From positions 558,001 to 622,000 of the forward strand of contig NZ_JADFBY010000002.1 in the NCBI RefSeq assembly GCF_015223065.1: a stretch of DNA of 64,000 nucleotides. The letters run 5' to 3'. The DNA is from Mucilaginibacter sp. JRF. Lineage in GTDB: Bacteria; Bacteroidota; Bacteroidia; Sphingobacteriales; Sphingobacteriaceae. Each line of letters opens with the position of its first letter. The stretch's first letter is position 1. A program made the position numbers and the translations under genes. This document shows positions 27,450 through 35,936 of this stretch, one piece after another. The notes under the pieces were generated by a model. The model made no database searches. It was not told the DNA's origin and worked only from the letters and a program-made list of their open reading frames with translations.

Positions 27450-28118
27450 ATGAATATAGGAATAAAAGATGTGCTGCGACGTATTGATATTTTTTTTGTC
27501 CTGTATCTGTTATTTTTAGTCATCTGTTTGAGTCTTAAATTCATTTACTCGCGCGAGGAGATCTATTTCGCGGTAAATTCCCAGTATAACGAGGCTGCCG
27601 ATCTGTTCTTTCGTTTCTACACCAACATTGGCGATGGGCTTTTCACCATCGCGATAGCTGTTGTGCTGGTATTGTTCGTAAGTTACCGAAAGGCCTTTTT
27701 GTTGGCGACAAGCTATGCCGTATCATCAATTATAGCCCAGATATTAAAGTTCGCGTTTGATGCCCCCCGCCCCAAACTATACTTTGCCGAACGTTTACAG
27801 GGTATACACTTTGTTAAAGATGTACATATTTACCTGGTGCATAGCTTCCCTTCGGGGCATTCGGTTACGGCATTTTCAACGGCTGTAGTACTTACCTATT
27901 TTTCGCGACAAAAGGCCTGGGGTGTTGTGCTTTTTGTTTTGGCGGTATTCGCGGGTTACTCGCGCATGTACCTCAGCGAGCATTTTTTTGAGGATGTGGT
28001 AGCAGGTTCGGTAACGGGGGTAATAACCACTGTTTTATGGCTGAGCTTTATTGATAACAAGCAATTTTTGCATGCCCCTAAATGGCAGAACGCGTTACTT
28101 AAAAAGCAGGCCGCCTAA
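27450..28118 (+). CDS. PAP2-family membrane phosphatase
   Basis: 222-aa protein with about five or six membrane helices and the three phosphatase motifs: KFAFDAPRP (KxxxxxxRP), PSGHS and SRMYLSEHFFEDV (SRxxxxxHxxxD), so the catalytic site is intact. Such enzymes dephosphorylate lipid phosphates, for example undecaprenyl diphosphate or phosphatidylglycerol phosphate. Recycling of the UppS product is possible but not shown. A near-consensus -7 (TTAATTTG) ends 5 nt before the ATG. The 3' end overlaps the next, converging gene by 4 bp. Confidence 0.92.
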   Translation: MNIGIKDVLRRIDIFFVLYLLFLVICLSLKFIYSREEIYFAVNSQYNEAADLFFRFYTNIGDGLFTIAIAVVLVLFVSYRKAFLLATSYAVSSIIAQILKFAFDAPRPKLYFAERLQGIHFVKDVHIYLVHSFPSGHSVTAFSTAVVLTYFSRQKAWGVVLFVLAVFAGYSRMYLSEHFFEDVVAGSVTGVITTVLWLSFIDNKQFLHAPKWQNALLKKQAA

Positions 28119-28489
28119 ATATCATCACCATCACGGGTAAGGGGTGTTTCGCCCTGTAAAAAGATGGCGCTTTTTATCTCGTCTATTGTGTAATCCCAAC
28201 TAATGGTATTGTTCTCGCCGCTTTCAATACCCGAACAGGTAAAGCTATAATTCACCCTGAACCTGCACCTGAATGATCCCGACAAACCATCAGCAGCAGG
28301 CTTCACCAACTCAACACTAAACGCCTTAACCTCCGGACTGGTACCCATACCCCAATGGTAACGCTCTAACCGGTTACACATCAGCGCGTGGTTTTCTTTG
28401 ATAGATAGCAGTTTATTGAGGAATTGCTCAACGTGAACATGGTTATCAGGGATAGTAATGGTTAGGGGGAATTCTAATGTTTCGGGCAC
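28115..28489 (-). CDS. Small soluble protein, unknown function
   Basis: I do not recognise this 124-aa protein. It is rich in beta strands (LEFPLTITIPDNHV, GSFRCRFRVNYSFTC), has two Cys in the C-terminal half and an acidic tail (LTRDGDDI), with no signal peptide or membrane segment. The start is GTG at 28489, supported by a -7-like TACCTTTA exactly 4 nt upstream. It converges on the PAP2 gene with a 4-bp stop overlap. Confidence 0.6.
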   Translation of the reverse strand: MPETLEFPLTITIPDNHVHVEQFLNKLLSIKENHALMCNRLERYHWGMGTSPEVKAFSVELVKPAADGLSGSFRCRFRVNYSFTCSGIESGENNTISWDYTIDEIKSAIFLQGETPLTRDGDDI

Positions 28490-28493
28490 GGGG

Positions 28494-28501
28494 TAAAGGT
28501 A
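28494..28501 (-). promoter_or_regulatory. -7-like box, 4 nt from a GTG start
   Basis: Minus-strand TACCTTTA differs from TAnnTTTG only in the last base. CCCC and then GTG follow. This is a weaker example of the arrangement seen at murI, arfB, gpmI and pabB. Confidence 0.4.
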
Positions 28502-28532
28502 GTAAATCCACTATCGTAAAAGGATACTAAAA

Positions 28533-28660
28533 ACGCGACATTGCGAGGTACGAAGCAATCCTCGAACGATTTTCGACCGTTTTGTCATGATGAGCTTTTC
28601 GAAGCACTCGCCGCTTAATTCACAACTCGTTAGCCCTTCGACAAGCTCAGGGTGACATGG
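28533..28660. repeat. Palindromic intergenic repeat (ATTGCGAGG / GACAAGCTCAGGG type)
   Basis: Contains GCGACATTGCGAGGTACGAAG followed by an imperfect inverted pair, TGTCATGATGAGCTTTTCGAAG (from 28583) and CTTCGACAAGCTCAGGGTGACA (to about 28658). These words are familiar from intergenic regions of many genomes. The rest of the 361-bp gap (28661-28819) is A-rich with ATCCGAAATTCA-type words and no gene. Confidence 0.75.
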
Positions 28661-28819
28661 CCTAAGCTATTTTATCTTAACATTTGTATATCCCAATCAT
28701 CCAACGCAAATCCCAAATTCAACATCCGAAATTCAAGATCAAAAAACCCTCTCCCGAATTCATAAATCAAAATCCTATTATAATCTACCAAATACATAGA
28801 ATATTTACGGCGCATTTGC

Positions 28820-28827
28820 TAAGTTTG
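28820..28827 (+). promoter_or_regulatory. -7 box for the nuoH-N cluster
   Basis: TAAGTTTG fits TAnnTTTG and ends 23 nt before the TTG start of nuoH, implying that the cluster is transcribed from here. Confidence 0.6.
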
Positions 28828-28850
28828 CAGCCAAGTGATTTTTTTGGACG

Positions 28851-29921
28851 TTGAGTAATTACCTAATATATTTTCTTGTAGCTGTCGGACTATTCGCCTT
28901 TGCCGCCCTGTTCGCGCTGTTCGGGGTATATGCCGAGCGTAAAATATCGGCTTATATACAGGATAGGCTGGGCCCTACAGAAACCGGAAAATTCGGTACC
29001 CTGCAAACCTTTGCCGATATATTAAAGATGATCCAAAAGGAGCTCATCATCCCTGCCAAGGCCGATAAATGGCTGTTTGTGCTGGCTCCGGTAATCATTT
29101 TTGTAGCCGTTTATATGGGCTTTGCCGCGCTACCCTGGGGGCCGGGTTTGGTGCCATCAAAAATTAACATAGGCCTCTATTATGTGTTCGCCATTATCTC
29201 GATAGAAACATTGGGTATATTGATGGCGGGCTGGGGCTCAAACAATAAATACTCCATATTGGGCGCTATGCGTTCGGCCGCGCAGATAATCTCGTACGAG
29301 ATACCGGCGGGCTTCGCCATCATATCGGCGGTAATGATAGCCCAATCGCTAGATCTGCAAGTTATAGCCACCCAGCAAGGTGTAGCATCGGCAGAAACGG
29401 TTAAGTTTTTGGGTTTTTGGGATGTTACCAACATTGGCGGCATTTTGAGTTGGAACATTTTTAGGGCACCACATTTAATTGTGGCGTTCGTTATATACTT
29501 TATAGCATCGCTGGCCGAAGCGAACCGTGCCCCGTTCGATATCCCGGAAGCGGAATCAGAGCTGGTAGCCGGTTTTCACACCGAGTATTCGGGCTTGGGT
29601 TTCGCCTTTGTTTTTTTGGCCGAGTATTCGATGATGTTCCTGGTATCAATGATAGGCGTTGTACTATTTTTAGGTGCCTGGAATACGCCACTGCCCAACA
29701 TTGCAGGGTTAAGGTTAGCCGACTGGACAACCGGCATATTCTGGGGTATATTTTGGGTAGCCATAAAAAGCCTGGCACTGGTTGGCGTACAAATGTGGAT
29801 ACGCTGGACGCTACCCCGCCTGCGCGTGGATCAGCTGATGAACCTGTGCTGGAAGGTACTTACCCCACTGGCTTTTGCCTGTATACTAATATCAGGCGTA
29901 TGGCGGTTGTGGTTGATGTAG
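28851..29921 (+). CDS. nuoH: NADH-quinone oxidoreductase subunit H
   Basis: 356-aa membrane subunit of complex I that contacts the quinone site. About eight helices are visible, with hallmark loops ERKISAYIQDRLGPTETGKFG, AAQIISYEIPAGFA and NRAPFDIPEAESELVAGFHTEYSG. The start is TTG at 28851: an in-frame stop lies at 28836 and no other start fits. It is the first gene of the local nuo cluster; nuoA-G are not upstream, where only repeats and unrelated genes occur. Confidence 0.96.
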   Translation: MSNYLIYFLVAVGLFAFAALFALFGVYAERKISAYIQDRLGPTETGKFGTLQTFADILKMIQKELIIPAKADKWLFVLAPVIIFVAVYMGFAALPWGPGLVPSKINIGLYYVFAIISIETLGILMAGWGSNNKYSILGAMRSAAQIISYEIPAGFAIISAVMIAQSLDLQVIATQQGVASAETVKFLGFWDVTNIGGILSWNIFRAPHLIVAFVIYFIASLAEANRAPFDIPEAESELVAGFHTEYSGLGFAFVFLAEYSMMFLVSMIGVVLFLGAWNTPLPNIAGLRLADWTTGIFWGIFWVAIKSLALVGVQMWIRWTLPRLRVDQLMNLCWKVLTPLAFACILISGVWRLWLM

Positions 29922-29934
29922 TTTTGTGAGCGGG

Positions 29935-30157
29935 GAGTAGTGATTGGTGAGGTGGGGGGTAGAGATCAGTGGTTAGAGGTTGGTGATTTGTGGTTAGAGA
30001 TTAGATTAGTATTTAGTGTTTAGGATTTAGATTTTAGTGTTTAGAATTTAGATTTTAGTATTTAGAAATTAGCACTTAGAGTTTAGATTTTAGGATTTAG
30101 AAATTAGCACTTAGAGTTTAGATTTTAGGATTTAGAAATTAGATTTTAGAATTTACA
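29935..30157 (+). repeat. TTTAG-type tandem repeat block between nuoH and nuoI
   Basis: A GATTGGTGA/GGTTAGAG-rich start gives way to degenerate TTTAGAATTTAGATTTTAG units. A perfect 35-bp unit repeats at 30061-30095 and 30096-30130, with a partial third copy to 30143. The block ends a few bases before nuoI. A related block in the opposite orientation lies at 63001-63180. Confidence 0.88.
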
Positions 30158-30161
30158 AAGC

Positions 30162-30749
30162 ATGTTTAAAAGCGCGATAAATGGCTTAACTACTGCATGG
30201 AAGGGGATGACCCTTACCGTGGGCCACTTGTTCGCGTCGAAAAAAACACGTGAGGTTACCCGGGTGAGTGATGATAATTACTTTAAAAGGCTTGAGGGAA
30301 CCAATACTATACAATATCCAAAACAACAGCTGCCCGTGCCCGAAGTGGGGCGATACCAGTTGGATGTGGAGATGGACGACTGTATTGTGTGCGATCTGTG
30401 CGCTAAGATATGCCCGGTTGATTGTATCGATATTGTATCGATAAAGGCTACGGAAGCTATCGGCCAAACATCTGATGGTACCACCAAGCGACTGTATGCC
30501 GCCAAGTTTGATATTGACATGGCCAAGTGCATGTACTGCGGCTTGTGTACCGTAGTTTGCCCTACCGAGTGCATCACCATGACCAATACTTACGACCGTA
30601 CAGTGTTTGAACTGAGCGACCTGGTATACGAATTTTCGGACATGACGAAGGAGGAGGCCGACGAAAAACGTATGCTCCTTGAAAAACAAAATGCCGAAAA
30701 GCAAGCCGCCAAACTTGCCGCCATGAAAAAGAAGGAGGAAGGGCAATGA
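30162..30749 (+). CDS. nuoI: NADH-quinone oxidoreductase subunit I
   Basis: 195-aa peripheral-arm subunit with two 4Fe-4S clusters (N6a/N6b). The motifs are CIVCDLCAKICPVDC and CMYCGLCTVVCPTEC, each with the CxxCxxCxxxC pattern. The N-terminal helix (NGLTTAWKGMTLTVGHLF) anchors it to the membrane arm. The C-terminal tail is long, lysine- and glutamate-rich and coiled. The stop overlaps nuoJ by 4 bp. Confidence 0.96.
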   Translation: MFKSAINGLTTAWKGMTLTVGHLFASKKTREVTRVSDDNYFKRLEGTNTIQYPKQQLPVPEVGRYQLDVEMDDCIVCDLCAKICPVDCIDIVSIKATEAIGQTSDGTTKRLYAAKFDIDMAKCMYCGLCTVVCPTECITMTNTYDRTVFELSDLVYEFSDMTKEEADEKRMLLEKQNAEKQAAKLAAMKKKEEGQ

Positions 30750-31294
30750 CGTTGGTAAAGATTATGTTCTACATCCTGTCGGCCATTGCGCTGGCTTCGG
30801 CGTTGTATGTGGCGGCGGCTAAAAATTTGGTGCGTTCGGTATTCATGTTCTTTGTTACGCTGTTCGCGCTGGCGGGTTTGTATGTGCTTGCCCTGGCCGA
30901 TTTTGTGGCCGTTACCCAAATAGTAATTTATGTAGGGGGCATCCTGGTGCTTATCCTGTTCGCCTTTATGCTGTCCGGTCGCGAAACGTTGGAGGTTATC
31001 CAGAGCCAAAAAAGCAATTTTATCAACCTGAGTAAGCTGCCTGCCGTGTTGCTGGCGGTTATGTTTTTTGTGGTGATGTTTGTTGCCTTAAGGCAGATCA
31101 ACGTGAACGAAGCCGATTGGGTAAAAACCGCCGTAGCCGAGGGGAACGTGATCAAGCCTGATACGGTATTGATTGAACACATCGGCATAAACCTGATGAC
31201 GCGCTACCTGTTGCCCTTTGAGGCTATCTCCATACTGCTGATGTTCGCGCTGGTAGGGGCGGCACACTTGTCCAGAAAGGAGCCGCAGGCATGA
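30746..31294 (+). CDS. nuoJ: NADH-quinone oxidoreductase subunit J
   Basis: 182-aa membrane subunit with five helices. The conserved third helix ADFVAVTQIVIYVGGILVL contains the flexible pi-bulge region of the proton path. It overlaps nuoI and nuoK by 4 bp at each end, so translation is coupled. Confidence 0.95.
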   Translation: MTLVKIMFYILSAIALASALYVAAAKNLVRSVFMFFVTLFALAGLYVLALADFVAVTQIVIYVGGILVLILFAFMLSGRETLEVIQSQKSNFINLSKLPAVLLAVMFFVVMFVALRQINVNEADWVKTAVAEGNVIKPDTVLIEHIGINLMTRYLLPFEAISILLMFALVGAAHLSRKEPQA

Positions 31295-31596
31295 TCGGCT
31301 TAAATGAGTTTTTGCTGCTTAGTGCGGCGCTGTTTTGCATAGGCCTATACATGGTTGTGGCTAAAAGCAACGCCATACAAATACTGATAGGCGTTGAACT
31401 GATGCTGAATGCCGCCATATTAAACCTGGTAGCCTTTGGGAAGTACGATAAAATTAACAATGGCGGCCAGGTGTTCGCCCTGTTTGCCATAGTGCTGGCC
31501 GCGGCGGTAACTGCCGTAGCACTGGCCATTATTCTGAATGTTTACAGGCAGTACAAAACCATTGACCCATCTAAAATTAATAACCTGGGAGATTGA
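31291..31596 (+). CDS. nuoK: NADH-quinone oxidoreductase subunit K
   Basis: 101-aa three-helix membrane subunit. The conserved glutamates lie in IQILIGVELMLNAAILN and in the preceding helix region, as in the E-channel of complex I. It overlaps nuoJ by 4 bp. Its expected partner nuoL does not follow directly: a 573-bp gene of other origin is interposed. Confidence 0.96.
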   Translation: MIGLNEFLLLSAALFCIGLYMVVAKSNAIQILIGVELMLNAAILNLVAFGKYDKINNGGQVFALFAIVLAAAVTAVALAIILNVYRQYKTIDPSKINNLGD

Positions 31597-31598
31597 GC

Positions 31599-32168
31599 AT
31601 GATAAGGATATTTTACATTGTTTTTATGCTGATGGGTGTATTCGCGGGTAAGGCGTTTGCTCAAAAAGTGATATATGTGCCCCATATTGTATCAGCTGAT
31701 GGCGCGATAATTCCTTTAGCTAAAGAGGGAGCGGTTGATTCGACCGGGTTGGTCGGGTTGTGGACTGTTAAAGGTGATTTTGAATACAAAAAGCCTGTAT
31801 CTATTATTATCAGCCCAAAAGAAACTGATAACCGCCGCGTCAGTGTATTTGACACATCTGAAACGTTATTAGAACATATTGATCCTGATTATTTACAGAA
31901 AGCTAAAGATGGATTAATCGATACAAATAAATTAGGAACCGGTAAAAAACCTGTACGATTAGTTTGCTTAAGTACGGTAGCTCCCGGTGATCCTTTATTG
32001 CTGGTTGATGGCGTTGAAAAGAATATCAAAAAACTCGAAAAAATAAAGCCTGAAAATATACAGAAAATCCAGGTGCTTAAAGATGTTGCGGCAACTGCTG
32101 TTTACGGCATAAAGGCTTCTCATGGTGTGATCATCATAACTACAAAAAACAAAAAGAAAAAAAACTAA
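31599..32168 (+). CDS. Secreted protein with stand-alone TonB-receptor plug-like C-terminus
   Basis: 189 aa from ATG 31599; the in-frame TTG at 31593 lies inside nuoK and is less likely. Signal peptide residues 1-22 (ending KAFAQ). Residues 130-185 match the SusC-type plug core: PLLLVDGVE, the PENIQKIQVLKDVAATAVYG block and the ASHGVIIITTK strand. The middle is unrecognised. No barrel follows, so it cannot be a transporter alone; a partner or decoy role is possible. Base use is more AT-rich than in the nuo genes on either side. The gap to nuoL is 3 bp, so it is co-transcribed. Confidence 0.75.
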   Translation: MIRIFYIVFMLMGVFAGKAFAQKVIYVPHIVSADGAIIPLAKEGAVDSTGLVGLWTVKGDFEYKKPVSIIISPKETDNRRVSVFDTSETLLEHIDPDYLQKAKDGLIDTNKLGTGKKPVRLVCLSTVAPGDPLLLVDGVEKNIKKLEKIKPENIQKIQVLKDVAATAVYGIKASHGVIIITTKNKKKKN

Positions 32169-32171
32169 ACA

Positions 32172-34229
32172 TTGATACCCGATCAGGCCCATATAGCTCA
32201 TATACAAACGTTCCACACGGTGGTGGCGGTGGTATTGCCATTGCTTGCCGCGGTTATCAATAACTTTATTCCTAATAAGGTAAAGATCACCGGGTGGATA
32301 TCAACCATCGCCATATTACTGAGCGCTGTGTTTGCCATCAGTGTTTTTGCCGCCATTTGGAATACTACTACCGTACATACACAGCAACTTTGGTTTACCA
32401 TTGGCGCTACTAAGGTTTACGCCGGTGTATGGCTCAATAACCTATCGGTAATGATGTTGGCCTTGGTGCCTGTTATCGCCCTGCCGGTACACATCTACTC
32501 CATGGCTTACATGAAGGAGGATGAACGCTTTAACCGATACTTTACCTATCTCAGCTTCTTTTGTTTCAGCATGCTGGCGCTGGTAGTGGTTGATAGTACT
32601 ATACTGCTTTATGCCTTTTGGGAGTTGGTGGGCTTTTCATCATACCTGCTTATAGGTTTTTGGTTTACGCGCGATAAAGCGGTACAGGCCAATAAAAAAG
32701 CCTTCATCATGAACAGGATAGGCGATGTGGGACTATTATCGGCCATCATCATCCTGTTCGCGCAATATGGTACGTTTGATCTGGTTCAGCTATTTGGCGA
32801 TGGCGGCCTGGTTTCACGGTCGGTCATCGAAAATGGTGTATGGATAGCACCCAATGGTCAGTTGCCTGTATTTTGGCAATATGTGGCCTTTACGGGTATA
32901 TTTTTAGGCATGGCGGCTAAGTCGGCGCAGTTTCCGCTGCATACCTGGCTGCCTGATGCTATGGAGGGCCCAACATCTGTATCAGCCTTAATACATGCCG
33001 CAACCATGGTGGCCGCCGGTGTATTCCTGTTGGGCAGGGCATATCCATTATTCACGCCCGAAGAATTAAGCGTGTTCGCCATTATCGGCTGCTTTACCGC
33101 CTTTATGGCCGCGAGCATCGCCCTTACGCAAAACGATCTGAAAAGGATATTGGCCTATTCTACCATATCGCAGCTTGGGTTTATGGTGCTGGCTATGGGA
33201 GTAGGGGCTTATGCTTCGTCGCTTTTCCATTTGGCTACGCATGCTTTCTTTAAATGTCTGCTGTTTTTGGTGGCCGGTATTGTTATCCACGAGATGCAGC
33301 ACATCAAGCACGAAAATCATCTCGACATCGATCCGCAGAATATATTATACATGGGCGGGCTGCGTAAAAAACTGCCTTTAACTTTTATCACGTCAGTAAT
33401 AGGCAGCTTGGCGTTGATCGGTTTACTATTCACATCGGGCTACCTGTCAAAAGATGGTATACTGATACAGGCCTTTGAATGGGCCGAAGGCAAAGCCTGG
33501 TACTTTCAACTGGTGCCCGCGGGTGCATTGTTAACCAGTTTGCTAACGGCTTTTTACGTAAGCCGACTGATAGTAAAAGTATTTTTCAGCAAATTCCGTT
33601 TGCTGGATATTAAGCCGGATATAAAGCTGCACATTAGCGATGGCGGCTGGAATTATAAACTGCCGCTGATATTGCTGGCGCTTTGCAGCTTGTTCCCGTT
33701 GTTCTCTTTGCATCCGTGGTTGTATGAACATGCCTGGCTGTACGAGGGTTTCCTGCCATCAAACCATTTGGAAAGGATGAATATTTACCATACCATGATC
33801 CCCATAGGGGTAAATATTTTTAGTGTGATGGTGATATACCTGGCCTATGCCATGTATGTAAAACGCAATTATGTGGCGCGGCAAAACGGCTGGCTGTTCA
33901 AACTATCATACAACCAATGGTATCTTGATGTTGCCTACAACAAGCTGTTTGTAAAGGGCGCGCTGGCATTAGGCAACCTGCTTTATTGGTTTGACCGTAC
34001 CGTTGTTGACGGCGTGGTGAACCTGCTGCGCAATATCGTCGGCCTGCTATCATCACTTGCTGAATGGGCCGATCGCTATATTGTGAACGGCATTATTTAT
34101 ATGATCACCGTACTGGTACGGCGCATTGGTAACCTGGTGCGGTTGTTTCAGGGTGGTAAATTGCAGTACTACCTGTACAGCATGCTGGCGGTGGTGCTTT
34201 TAGTGTTTATTTTTAAATTACTCATCTGA
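32172..34229 (+). CDS. nuoL: NADH-quinone oxidoreductase subunit L
   Basis: 685-aa antiporter-like proton-pumping subunit with about 16 helices. Family blocks include [15 protein letters not shown] (with the key Glu), [21 protein letters not shown]-like sequence (here [17 protein letters not shown]) and [16 protein letters not shown]. The C-terminal lateral helix and last membrane segment are present. The start is TTG at 32172. It is separated from nuoM by 7 bp. Confidence 0.96.
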   Translation: [685 protein letters not shown]

Positions 34230-34236
34230 TAACCTG

Positions 34237-35838
34237 ATGAACCTTTTAACGATACTGATATTCATACCCATAGTGTTCGGCGCGATAATATTGCTGCTGC
34301 CGTCATCACTACGGGCAAGCTATAAATATATTACCCTGCTGGCTACGCTGGCACAGTTCGCGTTGAGTATTTGGATGTACCTCGACTTTAAAACAGGAGC
34401 GGGCTTTGGCGGTATTAACCACGAAGATCAGTTTCAGTTTGTTCAAAAACTACCCTGGATACACCTCGACCTTGGCTCTATGGGTACCATGCAGATCGAT
34501 TATTTTGTAGGGGTTGATGGCATATCGGTACCGTTGCTGGTAATGAGTACTTTGGTTATGGTGATAGCCACGGTAGCATCATGGGAGATAAGCAGTAATG
34601 TTAAGGGCTTTTTTGCTTTATTTTTACTGTTGGATATGGCCGTTATCGGCGTGTTCTGCGCGTTGGATTTCTTCCTGTTCTACCTGTTTTATGAGCTGAT
34701 GCTGTTGCCACTATACTTCCTGATAGGGATGTGGGGCGGCGTTAGGCGCGAGTACGCGGCCATCAAATTCTTTCTGTATACATTATTTGGTTCGGTATTT
34801 ATGCTGCTGGTGATGGTAGGTTTATACCTGTCCGTTACCGATCCATCTACAGGTAGTCACACATTCAACATAGTACAGATGATGAACCCTGCCAATTACA
34901 GTGATGGCTCGGTATTTTCGGTTGCCGCGCAGCAAACCATATTAGGTATACCTGCCCGTGTATTGGGTTTTGTAGTGTTGTTTGTAGCCTTTGCTATTAA
35001 GGTGCCTGTGGTGCCGTTGCATACCTGGTTGCCGGTTGCCCACGTAGAGGCCCCAACCCCGGTATCTATCATACTGGCAGGTGTGCTGCTTAAAATAGGT
35101 GGCTATGGTATCATCCGTATATGTTTGGGCATCTTCCCGGAGGTGGCATCTTCCGGAGCGTTTTGGTTGGGCTTGCTGGGTGTGATATCCATATTGTATG
35201 GCGCGCTTAATGCCCTTGCCCAGCGCGATCTGAAACGTATGATAGCCTATTCATCCGTATCGCACATGGGTTTTGTGCTGCTGGGCATAGCCTCGCAAAC
35301 TGCCGAAGGTATCAGCGGTGCGGTGTTGCAGATGATCAGCCACGGCTTTCTGTCGTCAATGTTATTCTATTTGGTAGGGGTGGTGTACAATCGCGTGCAC
35401 GACAGGGATATTTACAACTTCCGCGGCCTGGGTACCATTATGCCGAAGTATACCGTATTTGTGATGATCGCGTTTTTCGCGTCGCTGGGTTTGCCGGGCT
35501 TTTCAGCATTCGTTGCCGAGGCATTCACGCTGGCCGGTACTTTCAAATCATCAACCACAAACGGACTGCTGCCTTACTGGATGGCCATTGGCGGTTCAAT
35601 AGGCATATTATTAAGCGCGGCCTACTTTTTATGGACGCTGCAACGCATGTTCTTCGGCCAGCCCCTGTTAAAGGGCGGCGAAATATGGCGCACAGCCCTC
35701 AAGGATATCAACACCCGCGAAACATTAACGCTGGTGCCCTTAGCCATTATGGCCCTGGCGCTGGGCATATTCCCATCGCTGGTATTGGATGTGGCCAACG
35801 GCAGCGTGCTGGCTTTGGTGGAGTTTTTAAAGAAATAA
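34237..35838 (+). CDS. nuoM: NADH-quinone oxidoreductase subunit M
   Basis: 533-aa antiporter-like subunit with 14 helices. Signatures are FLFYLFYELMLLPLYFLIG with the conserved Glu, KVPVVPLHTWLPVAHVEAPTPVS and LKRMIAYSSVSHMGFV. It follows nuoL by 7 bp. Instead of nuoN, a MuiA-like envelope gene follows after a structured 94-bp gap. Confidence 0.97.
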   Translation: MNLLTILIFIPIVFGAIILLLPSSLRASYKYITLLATLAQFALSIWMYLDFKTGAGFGGINHEDQFQFVQKLPWIHLDLGSMGTMQIDYFVGVDGISVPLLVMSTLVMVIATVASWEISSNVKGFFALFLLLDMAVIGVFCALDFFLFYLFYELMLLPLYFLIGMWGGVRREYAAIKFFLYTLFGSVFMLLVMVGLYLSVTDPSTGSHTFNIVQMMNPANYSDGSVFSVAAQQTILGIPARVLGFVVLFVAFAIKVPVVPLHTWLPVAHVEAPTPVSIILAGVLLKIGGYGIIRICLGIFPEVASSGAFWLGLLGVISILYGALNALAQRDLKRMIAYSSVSHMGFVLLGIASQTAEGISGAVLQMISHGFLSSMLFYLVGVVYNRVHDRDIYNFRGLGTIMPKYTVFVMIAFFASLGLPGFSAFVAEAFTLAGTFKSSTTNGLLPYWMAIGGSIGILLSAAYFLWTLQRMFFGQPLLKGGEIWRTALKDINTRETLTLVPLAIMALALGIFPSLVLDVANGSVLALVEFLKK

Positions 35839-35848
35839 ATAAAAAACT

Positions 35849-35869
35849 GCCTTTTCGTTATGGAAAGGC
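35849..35869 (+). promoter_or_regulatory. Stem-loop between nuoM and the MuiA-like gene
   Basis: GCCTTT (35849-35854) pairs with AAAGGC (35864-35869) over a 9-nt loop. It is not followed by a T run, so it looks more like an RNA processing or stability element than a terminator. Confidence 0.5.
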
Positions 35870-35936
35870 GCATGATCGTGCATCTTCTGTACATAACAAC
35901 AACAGAAGTATTCATCTAAATCTGAAACGATCATGC
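35870..35936 (+). promoter_or_regulatory. Nested inverted repeat that includes the MuiA-like start codon
   Basis: Outer arms GCATGATCGT (35870-35879) and ACGATCATGC (35927-35936) are a perfect 10-bp inverted repeat. The right arm contains the ATG at 35933. An inner stem CTTCTGT (35884-35890) / ACAGAAG (35902-35908) stacks inside. In RNA this would hide the start codon. The function is inferred only from pairing. Confidence 0.55.

Noticed and set aside
29990..30157. CRISPR-like regular repeat
   Set aside because: The units are directly adjacent without spacers, the copies degrade outward and no cas gene is near.
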